Of a DNA stretch of 9,018 nt, positions 1-6,328 are shown piece by piece. The position numbers and the translations under genes are program-made. Position 1 is the stretch's first letter, and each line of letters begins with the position of its first letter. Source of the DNA: Candidatus Colwelliibacteriota bacterium (GTDB taxonomy: Bacteria > Patescibacteriota > Minisyncoccia > UBA6257 > Colwellbacteraceae); the NCBI GenBank assembly GCA_014874305.1, contig JACWAO010000091.1:1-9018 (forward strand), in the 5' to 3' direction. Below the pieces are notes generated by a model, which was not told where the DNA came from, did not search any database, and worked only from the letters and a program-made list of their open reading frames with translations.

Positions 1-151
1 ATCCGCCAGCCGGCGGATGAAGGATCTGTTCTAAATAAAAACCGGATTCGAACCGGAACAAAGGGGTCGGGGAAAGAATTTCCCCTGTAGGAAAATACTA
101 AAAACCGAGGGTTTTTAGGGAGCGGAGCGACGTGAGATTCCGGTCGCCCGC
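1..151. repeat. Cluster of five inverted repeats, no gene
   Basis: Five stem-forming units follow one another. Positions 1-18 form a palindrome with 7-bp arms ATCCGCC/GGCGGAT and a 4-base loop. Positions 42-56 form a CCGG/CCGG stem around a 7-base loop, which on the minus strand reads TTCGAAT and resembles a tRNA T arm. Positions 69-85 form a perfect 7-bp stem (GGGGAAA/TTTCCCC) with a 3-base loop. Positions 98-118 form a perfect 9-bp stem (CTAAAAACC/GGTTTTTAG) with a 3-base loop. Positions 122-151 form a 9-bp stem with one bulged A at 126 and an 11-base loop. No convincing reading frame crosses the region. The bases at 19-27 (GAAGGATCT) match the outer end of the dispersed repeat family seen further right. 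This could be a mosaic of small non-autonomous repeats or a structured RNA. The stems are certain; their role is unknown. Confidence 0.6.
96..118 (-). terminator. Possible weak terminator hairpin downstream of the 312-residue protein gene
   Basis: Read on the minus strand, a perfect 9-bp stem (118-110 with 106-98) is closed by a 3-base loop and followed by a short T-rich run (TATTTT). It lies about 170 bases after the stop codon of the gene at 286-1224. The stem is AT-rich except for two GC pairs next to the loop, and the T run is broken by an A, so it would be a weak intrinsic terminator. It may simply be one unit of the surrounding inverted-repeat cluster. Confidence 0.22.
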
Positions 152-157
152 GCTCAT

Positions 158-184
158 TGTCATCCTGAACGTAGTGGAGAATCT
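158..184 (+). repeat. Dispersed repeat copy (TGTCATCCTGA...GGATCT type)
   Basis: The segment begins TGTCATCCTGAACGTAGT and ends GAGAATCT. It resembles an interspersed intergenic repeat that I recall from many environmental bacterial genomes, with a form like TGTCATCCTGAGCG...GAAGGATCT. A related copy in the opposite orientation lies between the ATPase gene and efp (3374-3404). The rest of the spacer, 185-285, shows no gene, no strong stem-loop and no clear promoter; only a short GGAAG/CTTCC pair is visible near 225-250. Confidence 0.6.
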
Positions 185-285
185 ATACTTAACTCTGTAT
201 CAAGCTCTTAGAACCTAAAATTTAAGGTGGAAGTATTGGAATGTCTTCCGACCGATGGACGAGAAAACTTAACCAACAATGTGAT

Positions 286-1224
286 TTATCGAAGCGTGAA
301 GCCGTGATTTATAGAAATGTAAATGACACTTATTGTCACTCCCATAACAAACAGCGTACCAATAATAGCTAGAGCAATCCAATATAGTTTGCCAGATTGA
401 TTATTTCCTTGCGCTACCTCAGGGAGAACGTCTTTTAAAGAGCTATATAGTTCGTAACCGAAAGATACGAAGAATGGGACGACAAACAAAGGAAGTATGA
501 AGTCCAGGTAGTTTGTCAGGGGAGGAGTAGAAAGGAGACCTATGACCGCTGTGATGACCCATAAGAAAAGTGCTGCCAACAATACTCTTCCGGTTACTGC
601 CCAAAAGTAGGGGTTTATGTATCTTTTGCTCTCAATAAAGGCCACCAACCCTCTTTTTCCTTCGACTACAAAAATGTAAGGATATGCCCAAAACCAAATT
701 TCTAAAACTATTATAGGAATAAGCAAGATGAGACGAATAAGAGAAATGAAATGTAAATGTGGCATATATACACCAAAAGACATAGCGGCAGACCATAACT
801 TTATAGGGACGATGCGGGGTATAAGTATTAAAATGGGAACTATTATAGCATTCACCCCCTCGTAAAATAATACCGCGAGTGCTGTTGTCCAAAGATAACT
901 AACAAGATGCTGGGCCACATAACGATAGGCGGAGACGAAACTATCTCTTTTCTGTAAAACACGGATTAATGCGGGGATCGAGAACGCCGTTAGAGTTAAA
1001 CCAATAATCATAGCTACGACCGCCCATATAGAACTGTGATTATAATAATCAGGGGTACCGAATAAACTGAAAGTGGCGTAGGTATATTGATAAATCTTTA
1101 TAATCAGAACCAAAAGATAGGCCGACAAAAAAATAAAAGTAAGGTTTAGGAAATTTCTGGAATAAGTCTTCCAGGCAGATTTAAACAAAGCAAAAAAGGA
1201 AGGCAGGGCAACTCTTTCTTTCAT
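286..1224 (-). CDS. Multi-pass integral membrane protein of unknown function
   Basis: I do not recognise this 312-residue protein with certainty. It is strongly hydrophobic, with about seven predicted membrane segments near residues 25-47, 66-88, 108-137, 158-184, 210-231, 238-258 and 281-305. The polar stretch at 185-208 (FVVEGKRGLVAFIESKRY and following residues) resembles the loop pattern (ALxxSxxLxxG) of bacterial membrane proteins related to the membrane domain of glycerophosphodiester phosphodiesterase. That is a loose likeness, not an assignment. The ATG at 1224 is preferred because a promoter ends six bases upstream of it. No Shine-Dalgarno site is present, so the transcript is probably leaderless. 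Its base composition differs from its neighbours: five sampled 60-base lines hold 107 G/C of 300, against 161 of 300 in five lines from other genes. With the repeat cluster downstream, this suggests an accessory or recently acquired gene. Confidence 0.75.
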   Translation of the reverse strand: MKERVALPSFFALFKSAWKTYSRNFLNLTFIFLSAYLLVLIIKIYQYTYATFSLFGTPDYYNHSSIWAVVAMIIGLTLTAFSIPALIRVLQKRDSFVSAYRYVAQHLVSYLWTTALAVLFYEGVNAIIVPILILIPRIVPIKLWSAAMSFGVYMPHLHFISLIRLILLIPIIVLEIWFWAYPYIFVVEGKRGLVAFIESKRYINPYFWAVTGRVLLAALFLWVITAVIGLLSTPPLTNYLDFILPLFVVPFFVSFGYELYSSLKDVLPEVAQGNNQSGKLYWIALAIIGTLFVMGVTISVIYISINHGFTLR

Positions 1225-1227
1225 AGT

Positions 1228-1254
1228 TATATTCTAGCACGGGGTCAGAATATA
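1228..1254. promoter_or_regulatory. Inverted repeat overlapping the promoter, possible operator
   Basis: Perfect 8-bp arms TATATTCT (1228-1235) and AGAATATA (1247-1254) flank an 11-base centre. One arm covers most of the -10 box and the other touches the -35 box, which is where a dimeric repressor would block RNA polymerase. Alternatively it is a weak hairpin after mnmA, but no T run follows it, so it is a poor terminator candidate. No regulator gene in the window is clearly tied to it. Confidence 0.35.
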
Positions 1255-1258
1255 TCAA
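1231..1258 (-). promoter_or_regulatory. Sigma70-type promoter for the 312-residue membrane protein gene
   Basis: On the minus strand a TTGATA -35 box (1258-1253) is followed by a 16-base spacer and a TAGAAT -10 box (1236-1231). The spacer ends in TGC, giving an extended -10 motif (TGC-TAGAAT). Only six bases separate the -10 box from the ATG at 1224, so transcription would start at or next to the start codon. The -35 box lies immediately after the mnmA stop codon (1260-1262), so this gene can be expressed separately from the upstream operon. Confidence 0.65.
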
Positions 1259-1259
1259 A

Positions 1260-2315
1260 TTATACTATCACCCCTCCACCGATCACCTCTCCCCTGCTCG
1301 TATAGAAAACAGCCGACTGGCCCGGGGCTATGAAGCCCTGCGGAGAGCGGAAAATTATAGAAGTCTCTCCGTTACTATTAGATACCGTTGCCTGAACTAA
1401 TCTCTGTCTGTACCGAGTTCTTACCTTGGCTTTGAACGTTTTTTTATCCGCGTACTTCTTATCTATGATATTTACGTCGCGTAATGTAATAGATTTCGTC
1501 ATCGCGACCGGATTGTTTTTATCCGCCACGACGGTTATCCGGTTGGTCTCGGCATTTTTTCCGGTTACGTAATATGGAGTTTTTCCAGGGACGGCTAATC
1601 CATGCCTTTGTCCGACAGTGTAAAACTGCACCCCCTTGTGCTCGCCGATTTTTTCGCCGGAGGCGTCTACTATCTCACCGGGCCTCTCGGGAATGTAGGC
1701 CGAGAGAAATTCATCCAAAGTCACCTGCCCCAGGAAACAGATTCCCTGCGAGTCTTTCTTTCTCGCGGTAGACAGGCCCGCTTTGGCCGCTATCTTACGT
1801 ACCCGCGGCTTAATAAGACCTCCTATCGGGAAAAGAGCATGCTTAAGCTGGTTCTGCGTAAGAGTCCACAGGAAGTATGACTGATCTTTGTTCTTGTCCT
1901 TGGCTGCCCATAGTTCAGCGCTTTTATCGGTTTCTTTTTTTATCACGTAATGGCCGGTGGCCACGTAATCCGCGCCGAGCTCAAGAGCTTTCTTTAAAAA
2001 CAAACCGAACTTTATCTCCTTATTGCAGGCCACGTCCGGATTAGGAGTCAGTCCGGCCTTGTATTCACTAACCATGTAGTCAACCACAGCCCGTTTGTAC
2101 TCCTCTTCCATATTAAAAACATAAAAAGGTATGTTTAGCGCTGCCGCCACTCTTCTCGCGTCCTCGGCCTCCTTCTCATCGCACCCGCCCCTGTTCCAAC
2201 AGCGAAGATGTACGCCGGTAACTTCGTAATTTTTATTTTTCAGCAGTAAAGCCGCGACCGAGGAGTCAACCCCGCCTGAAAGACCTATGAATACTTTTTT
2301 CTTTACCGAGTTCAA
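1260..2315 (-). CDS. mnmA: tRNA-specific 2-thiouridylase MnmA
   Basis: MnmA activates U34 of tRNAs for Lys, Glu and Gln with ATP and inserts sulfur to give 2-thiouridine, improving decoding accuracy. The 351 residues carry the whole family pattern: the PP-loop SGGVDSS at 13-19, TPNPDVACNKEIKF at 89-102 with catalytic Cys96, ATGHY at 118-122, the KDQSYFLW tRNA/adenylate region at 142-149, and SQGICFLG at 188-195 with the second catalytic Cys192. The beta-barrel C-terminal part follows, with the YTVGQRHG motif near 232-239. The start is a TTG at 2315; an in-frame TAA (the stop of the upstream gene) lies only six bases before it, so no longer start exists. No Shine-Dalgarno site is visible, and expression probably relies on coupling to the upstream membrane-protein gene. 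Sulfur-relay partners are not visible here. Confidence 0.95.
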   Translation of the reverse strand: MNSVKKKVFIGLSGGVDSSVAALLLKNKNYEVTGVHLRCWNRGGCDEKEAEDARRVAAALNIPFYVFNMEEEYKRAVVDYMVSEYKAGLTPNPDVACNKEIKFGLFLKKALELGADYVATGHYVIKKETDKSAELWAAKDKNKDQSYFLWTLTQNQLKHALFPIGGLIKPRVRKIAAKAGLSTARKKDSQGICFLGQVTLDEFLSAYIPERPGEIVDASGEKIGEHKGVQFYTVGQRHGLAVPGKTPYYVTGKNAETNRITVVADKNNPVAMTKSITLRDVNIIDKKYADKKTFKAKVRTRYRQRLVQATVSNSNGETSIIFRSPQGFIAPGQSAVFYTSRGEVIGGGVIV

Positions 2316-2321
2316 GGTTGT

Positions 2322-2744
2322 TTATGTTTTTCTTTTTGGATCGACGAGTTTGAAGATTATAAAAGACAGGAGGCCTAGCTGTATGGTGGGAGTTAGGCCG
2401 ATACCCAGTACCGGTATTATCGGCATAAAGCTGTTGTACGCCCAGCGTCCGGTCTCTAGCGCGTATTTTTCTATCAGGACGGCCGTTACAATACCGAATA
2501 TAATAGCGTACCATTTTCTTTCCCGCAGGTAACCGACGTTAAGAAGCAAGATTCCGAGCAGGGTTATAAAAACAGCGTCGAAAAGCGTCGCCCGTAATAT
2601 CACAAGCTCGGTTATCGGCCTGCCGCTCGGCGAGAAGTACAGGTATGAATGCAGGCTCTCCCATATCCAGTTTAACACAAAGGCGTACGCGAAAATCAGC
2701 GCGGTTTTCTTCGTCTTGGCATCAGTTTTTATACTATAACCCAT
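2322..2744 (-). CDS. Small four-helix membrane protein, conserved family of unknown function
   Basis: This 140-residue protein has four predicted membrane helices at about 14-36, 50-72, 78-97 and 108-132, with a short basic tail. Two motifs stand out: NWIWESLHSYLY at 25-36, and E92 followed by ALETGRWAYNSFMP at 95-108 with P111, G114, G116, P119 and Q122. From memory, similar W-E and E...GRW.Y...MP...P.G.GL.P patterns occur in uncharacterised bacterial membrane proteins. They vaguely recall the lycopene-cyclase-like membrane fold, but I cannot assign a function. The gene lies 18 bases after efp and six bases before mnmA, in the same reading frame as mnmA, so the three are very likely one transcript. 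No Shine-Dalgarno site precedes the ATG. Confidence 0.75.
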   Translation of the reverse strand: MGYSIKTDAKTKKTALIFAYAFVLNWIWESLHSYLYFSPSGRPITELVILRATLFDAVFITLLGILLLNVGYLRERKWYAIIFGIVTAVLIEKYALETGRWAYNSFMPIIPVLGIGLTPTIQLGLLSFIIFKLVDPKRKT

Positions 2745-2762
2745 CGGTAGGATTTTCCGCTT

Positions 2763-3344
2763 TTATGCTTTTTCCACTCTTTCAACATACTCGCCGGTCT
2801 GGGTGTTAACGCGGATCACGTCGTCCTGGTTGATAAATAATGGCGCGTTCACGGTTGCTCCGCCCTCGATAGTCACGATCTTCGTCCCGCCCTGAGCGGT
2901 GTTTCCCTTTATGGCCGGCGGGGCCTCGGTTACCTTGTACTCCGCCTTAATCGGCAGTTCCACGTTAAGTATCTCCCCTGTCTCGTCGCTCATAAGCTTG
3001 ATGGCGGTAACCTCCATATTCGGTTTGAGGAAGATAACCGATTCTCCAAGAGACTCCTCTTTAAGAGAAAAGCGGTTCTTGGGATTGCCGACCTCGTCGA
3101 ACCACGCTTCTCCTCTGTTTTTATACAAAAACCGCGACGTCATCTTCTCTATCTCCGCCTCCTTAAATTGATCCGCTGGTTTGAAACTGCGCTCAAAAAC
3201 TCTTCCCGTGCGCAAGTTTTTTATTCTCGTCTGGACATTCGAGCCGCCCCGGCCGATATGCTGGTGCAGGACCGACATTACAACGTAAGGGTCTCCTTCT
3301 ATCATCATTAAGCTTCCGTTCTTTAAATCGTTTATTGTTAACAT
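2763..3344 (-). CDS. efp: Translation elongation factor P (EF-P)
   Basis: EF-P binds ribosomes stalled on consecutive prolines and promotes peptide-bond formation. The 193-residue length is normal for the family (about 185-190), and the order is N-terminal KOW-like domain (about 1-62) followed by two OB domains. The C-terminal end shows the EF-P signature pattern: LPIKAEYKVTEAPPAIKGNT, then GGATVNAPLFI, then VNTQTGEYVERV. The loop that reaches the peptidyl-transferase centre reads HIGRGGS at 29-35, with Arg32 at the tip where E. coli EF-P has the modified Lys34. Arginine at this place is rhamnosylated by EarP in some proteobacteria; no modification gene is visible here. The gene follows a 145-base spacer after the ATPase gene; no clear promoter or Shine-Dalgarno site is seen before its ATG. 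Confidence 0.96.
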   Translation of the reverse strand: MLTINDLKNGSLMMIEGDPYVVMSVLHQHIGRGGSNVQTRIKNLRTGRVFERSFKPADQFKEAEIEKMTSRFLYKNRGEAWFDEVGNPKNRFSLKEESLGESVIFLKPNMEVTAIKLMSDETGEILNVELPIKAEYKVTEAPPAIKGNTAQGGTKIVTIEGGATVNAPLFINQDDVIRVNTQTGEYVERVEKA

Positions 3345-3373
3345 TTGATTAGGTAATTATTTAAGAATAGGCG

Positions 3374-3428
3374 ATCCTTCGACTCGCCTCAGGCTCGCTC
3401 AGAATACCCTTCGCCGCGGCTCAGGGTA
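3374..3428. repeat. Dispersed repeat with two tandem half-copies in the ATPase-efp spacer
   Basis: The 18-base pattern CCTTCG-N6-CTCAGG occurs twice, at 3376-3393 and 3408-3425, a 32-base period. The first copy extends into GCTCGCTCAGAATA. This segment is related, in reverse orientation, to the repeat at 158-184. The second copy lies within an inverted repeat with 6-bp arms TACCCT/AGGGTA (3405-3410 and 3423-3428). The 145-base spacer otherwise holds only weak stems (for example AAGG/CCTT at 3442-3455) and no convincing terminator or promoter. Confidence 0.6.
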
Positions 3429-3489
3429 AATAGCGACGGACAAGGTAAGCGCCTTTAACAAGTTCAACATCCGTGGTCGCCTCGAGTCC

Positions 3490-4977
3490 TTAATCTCCTG
3501 GAGGGTTTGGGGGTTCGCCGGCTACCGGCGGTTCCTCTTCCTCGTCTGACGGCAAGACTTCGGATAACGCTTCCCTTAACTCATCGAAATTAATCTGTCT
3601 TTTGGTTTTATCGCGCCTCACCGGAGCGGGAGGCTGTTGGGTAAGAATATCCAAGGATTGTTCCTCTCTGCGGCCGGCGCGTTCCTCGACGACGTTCTTT
3701 CCAGCCATCCACTCGTCGCTGATTTTCTTGTCAACCGATTCCTTGGGAGTGCCGTAAAGCCTTCTGTTATTTTCTATTATCTCCTCGGCGTATGACAAGC
3801 CTTCCTGCGAAAAACGGGGAGGCAGGGATTCCGCGGAAAACGGACGGGAAGCTATGCCGTCTATCATCAGTTTCACGTAAACGTTGTGCTGAGGAAGGTT
3901 GACAAAATCCGGAGCCATAAATTCCGGAGAAAATTCCTTTTCCAGGAACTCGGCATCGGCCGCTCCGATGCGGAAGATGACGAAAGTTCCCACGTTCCCC
4001 ATAATCGCGTCCCGCACGGTTTCATCAAGCTGGGCTATATACTGGTGCGCCAAAACCAGGCTCAAGCGGTATTTTCTCGCCTCGGAAAGTATGTTGACGA
4101 ACGATTCCGTGGAAAAGTTTTGAAACTCGTCGATATAAAGATAAAAATCGCGCCGTTCGTGTTCGGGTATGTCCACCCTGCTCATGGCGGCCAACTGCAT
4201 CTTGGTAATCATCATCGCTCCCAAGAGGGCCGAGTTGTCCTCCCCTATTCTTCCTTTAGAAAGATTGAGTATGAAAATCTTGCCCTCGTCCATCATCTGC
4301 CTTATATCAAACGTGGAGTGGGGCTGGCCTATGATGCGCCGAATAAGAGGATTAGAAACAAACTGACCGACCTTGTTCTGAATGGCCGCGGTCGCCTCGG
4401 TCTCCAGTCTCTGCGTATAGCGCGCGAACTCATCCGTCCAGAATCCTTTCACCACCGGATCGGTAAGGTGCGTGACAACTTCATTCCTGTAGCCCTTGTC
4501 GGAAAGCAGGCGCATTATTCCCAAAAGAGTCGAGCCCGGGTATTCGAGAAGAGAAAGCAGGGCGTTATTCAAGATATACTCCATGCGTGCGGACCAGACG
4601 TCCGGCCAGATTTTTTTAAATACACCCATGATGCTCGAGGCGATTATGTGGTAGTGCTCGTTTCTGACCTTCTCCAGGGGATTAAAAGCGAAAGGAAAGT
4701 CCGTGTCGGCAGGATTAAAGTAAATAACGTCTCCTATGCGGTTTTCCGGAATGAGACTTAAAAGCTTTTCGGCGAAGTCTCCGTGCGGATCAACAACGCC
4801 CACCCCGTGGCCGGCCATTATGTCGTCAATCACCATATTTTCAAGAAGAGTTGTTTTTCCCGATCCGGTTTTACCGATAACGTAAAAATGCCGGCGTCGG
4901 TCATCTTTTTTAATGCCGAATTTTACGTTCTTATTCCGAAAATTCGTCTGGCCGAAAGTAGTTATCTCTTCTTCCAT
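3490..4977 (-). CDS. HerA/TraG-type P-loop ATPase, type IV secretion/DNA-transfer family
   Basis: The 495-residue protein is a RecA-fold motor of the VirD4/TraG/HerA group, which drives DNA or protein through membranes or along DNA. Visible motifs are Walker A GKTGSGKT at 35-42, the strand VVDPHGD at 61-67 typical of TraG/VirB4-like ATPases, Walker B FYLYIDEF at 278-285 with Asp283/Glu284, and a Gln sensor in LAHQY at 309-313. The last 60 or so residues are charged and proline-rich, ending in an acidic DEEEEPP tail that is probably disordered. There is no membrane segment, so anchoring must come from a partner, most likely the 429-residue protein encoded just upstream. The start ITTFGQTNF a few residues in, followed by DRRRHFYVIGKTG, is where these ATPase domains normally begin. 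I cannot decide between conjugation-like DNA transfer, DNA uptake, secretion and chromosome handling. Confidence 0.85.
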   Translation of the reverse strand: MEEEITTFGQTNFRNKNVKFGIKKDDRRRHFYVIGKTGSGKTTLLENMVIDDIMAGHGVGVVDPHGDFAEKLLSLIPENRIGDVIYFNPADTDFPFAFNPLEKVRNEHYHIIASSIMGVFKKIWPDVWSARMEYILNNALLSLLEYPGSTLLGIMRLLSDKGYRNEVVTHLTDPVVKGFWTDEFARYTQRLETEATAAIQNKVGQFVSNPLIRRIIGQPHSTFDIRQMMDEGKIFILNLSKGRIGEDNSALLGAMMITKMQLAAMSRVDIPEHERRDFYLYIDEFQNFSTESFVNILSEARKYRLSLVLAHQYIAQLDETVRDAIMGNVGTFVIFRIGAADAEFLEKEFSPEFMAPDFVNLPQHNVYVKLMIDGIASRPFSAESLPPRFSQEGLSYAEEIIENNRRLYGTPKESVDKKISDEWMAGKNVVEERAGRREEQSLDILTQQPPAPVRRDKTKRQINFDELREALSEVLPSDEEEEPPVAGEPPNPPGD

Positions 4978-5033
4978 TTTCTGTTAGTTTAGCTTAAAAC
5001 GCCTTCTTTAGGAACCTTTAACGGCGCGCAAGT

Positions 5034-6323
5034 TTATCCGGTTATAGGCAGGTTCATCGGCGGCGTTCCCTTCTTCGCCTCGAGCTGGGTGAGGCGCGGC
5101 GCCTGGACGAACGAGGCGGGCGGATGAAAAATAGTAGCCAGCTCTTCCGCGTTCAAAACAGAATCCTGAAGGCGCAAATACTGGGCGATCGGAAGCTTAA
5201 CCAATCTTTCTCTATAAGCTCTGAACAACAGCTTTTTTCTTTCCAGAAGCCTCCATTTTTTAAACGTTCTTCCGACTTTTGTGGCTGAGGTAAGGGTTCC
5301 GTTCCCGGGACGGAAGGCGTTCAAATCCTGGGTGTTAAATATCCTAAACGCTCCACTCAAGGCCGGCAAGTTCGCCTTGTTAAACCCTTCCTTCTTGTCT
5401 ATGTAAATCACGCGGATAATCGTTTCAAACCCGACCTTGCCTATTTTGTTGGCAATAGCTTTGGCTACGTTTTGCTCATAAGGATTGAGAAATTTTACCG
5501 GCGGTTCCGCCTTTTTTTCCGGCGCGCTTCCCCACGTCGGGTAAACAACCGGCGCGGATATCAGGTTTTTAACAAACATTCCCGTGCCCGCGAGGGCGCC
5601 GCTTTTCTTTTCTTCCTTCTTGGGCTGGCCGGCTATTTTGGATATCTCCGCCTCTCCTTTCTTTTTCCAGTCGTCTCCAGCGGCTTTTATAAGTATCTGC
5701 ACCCACACTCTTTCCTCTTCCTTAAGATTAGACATCATCTCGATTAAGGGAGAAATAGGGTCGGTGCTTTTCTCTTCCTTAATCCCTTCGAACTCAGGAT
5801 ATGTTCTTATGGGGTAGAAACTCCCTCTGGCCAGGATGTAGTCCTGACCGAATATATCGTACTGGTCGTTTGGCACGACTTCCGGCATGGTTTTCACGTA
5901 ATCTTCAATCTCTTCTATCTCCACATCCGGATATTGGGAAAAGAAAGATGATTCGATAAGATTGCGGAACTTGGAAGGCGTCGTGACGTAAAAGCGCACT
6001 CCGTTCGATGTCCCGACTATCTCGCAGGAGAGCCAGTCCTCTACTTTACCTTCTTTAAAAACCTCGACCGGCTTTACGCCAAAACTATACGTTCCGTGAA
6101 GGCTCACGAAAACCTGCTCCATCGATTTTATGGACTTGAAGTTCTCGCCTGGGACGCGTATTTCGAGAGTAATCCACTTTATCTTGCCGACGTACCCGCG
6201 AATCCTAGTATGCATAAGCCAATCCGTGAATATGGCCACGGCAAAAAACAAAATAGCCGCGGCGAATCCTAAATTGATCAAGCCCAATAAAGATTTTATT
6301 AAAGAGCTGGCTATAGGATTCAT
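5034..6323 (-). CDS. Membrane-anchored partner of the ATPase (TraD/VirD4-like N-terminal half)
   Basis: The 429-residue protein has one membrane helix at about 12-36 near its N-terminus, then a large soluble part. This includes a lysine/glutamate-rich linker near 230-280 and a C-terminal segment with LNAEELATIFHPP (from residue 390) ending in PPMNLPITG. From memory, this EELATIFH...PP.NLP pattern directly precedes the ATPase domain in longer single-chain proteins of the same group, so this gene and the next may be the two halves of that architecture. The gene starts five bases after the stop of the sigma4-HARE gene (TAA-GAAAA-ATG), implying translational coupling, and the ATPase gene follows after 56 bases. 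The likely job is to anchor and organise the ATPase at the inner face of the membrane. Function is inferred; no enzymatic motif is visible. Confidence 0.7.
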   Translation of the reverse strand: MNPIASSLIKSLLGLINLGFAAAILFFAVAIFTDWLMHTRIRGYVGKIKWITLEIRVPGENFKSIKSMEQVFVSLHGTYSFGVKPVEVFKEGKVEDWLSCEIVGTSNGVRFYVTTPSKFRNLIESSFFSQYPDVEIEEIEDYVKTMPEVVPNDQYDIFGQDYILARGSFYPIRTYPEFEGIKEEKSTDPISPLIEMMSNLKEEERVWVQILIKAAGDDWKKKGEAEISKIAGQPKKEEKKSGALAGTGMFVKNLISAPVVYPTWGSAPEKKAEPPVKFLNPYEQNVAKAIANKIGKVGFETIIRVIYIDKKEGFNKANLPALSGAFRIFNTQDLNAFRPGNGTLTSATKVGRTFKKWRLLERKKLLFRAYRERLVKLPIAQYLRLQDSVLNAEELATIFHPPASFVQAPRLTQLEAKKGTPPMNLPITG

Positions 6324-6328
6324 TTTTC

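Noticed and set aside
36..117. A possible minus-strand tRNA: T-arm-like CCGG-TTCGAAT-CCGG and pairable TAAAAA/TTTTTA ends 82 bases apart
   Set aside because: The arm where the anticodon should be forms GGGGA/TCCCC with loop AATTCTT, lacking U33. There is no convincing D arm and no CCA end, and the fifth T-stem pair would be T-T. I keep it as a tRNA-like structure only.
3345..3375. A promoter directly before efp
   Set aside because: AT-rich hexamers such as TAAATA and TATTCT exist, but no -35-like box lies at suitable spacing, and the distance differs from the two clear promoters.
3433..3480. A terminator after the ATPase gene formed by GCGAC...GTCGC and AAGG/CCTT stems
   Set aside because: The stems are short and interrupted and no T run follows on the minus strand.
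3886..4761. A 291-codon open frame on the plus strand
   Set aside because: It lies entirely antisense to the ATPase gene, whose motifs are unmistakable. Its translation has no recognisable domain and it has no promoter, so it is a chance open frame.
4978..5036. A frameshift joining the 429-residue protein to the ATPase
   Set aside because: The two genes are in different frames, but the ATPase frame has a TAA three codons before its ATG and the upstream protein ends in a complete C-terminal motif. The break looks real rather than an error.
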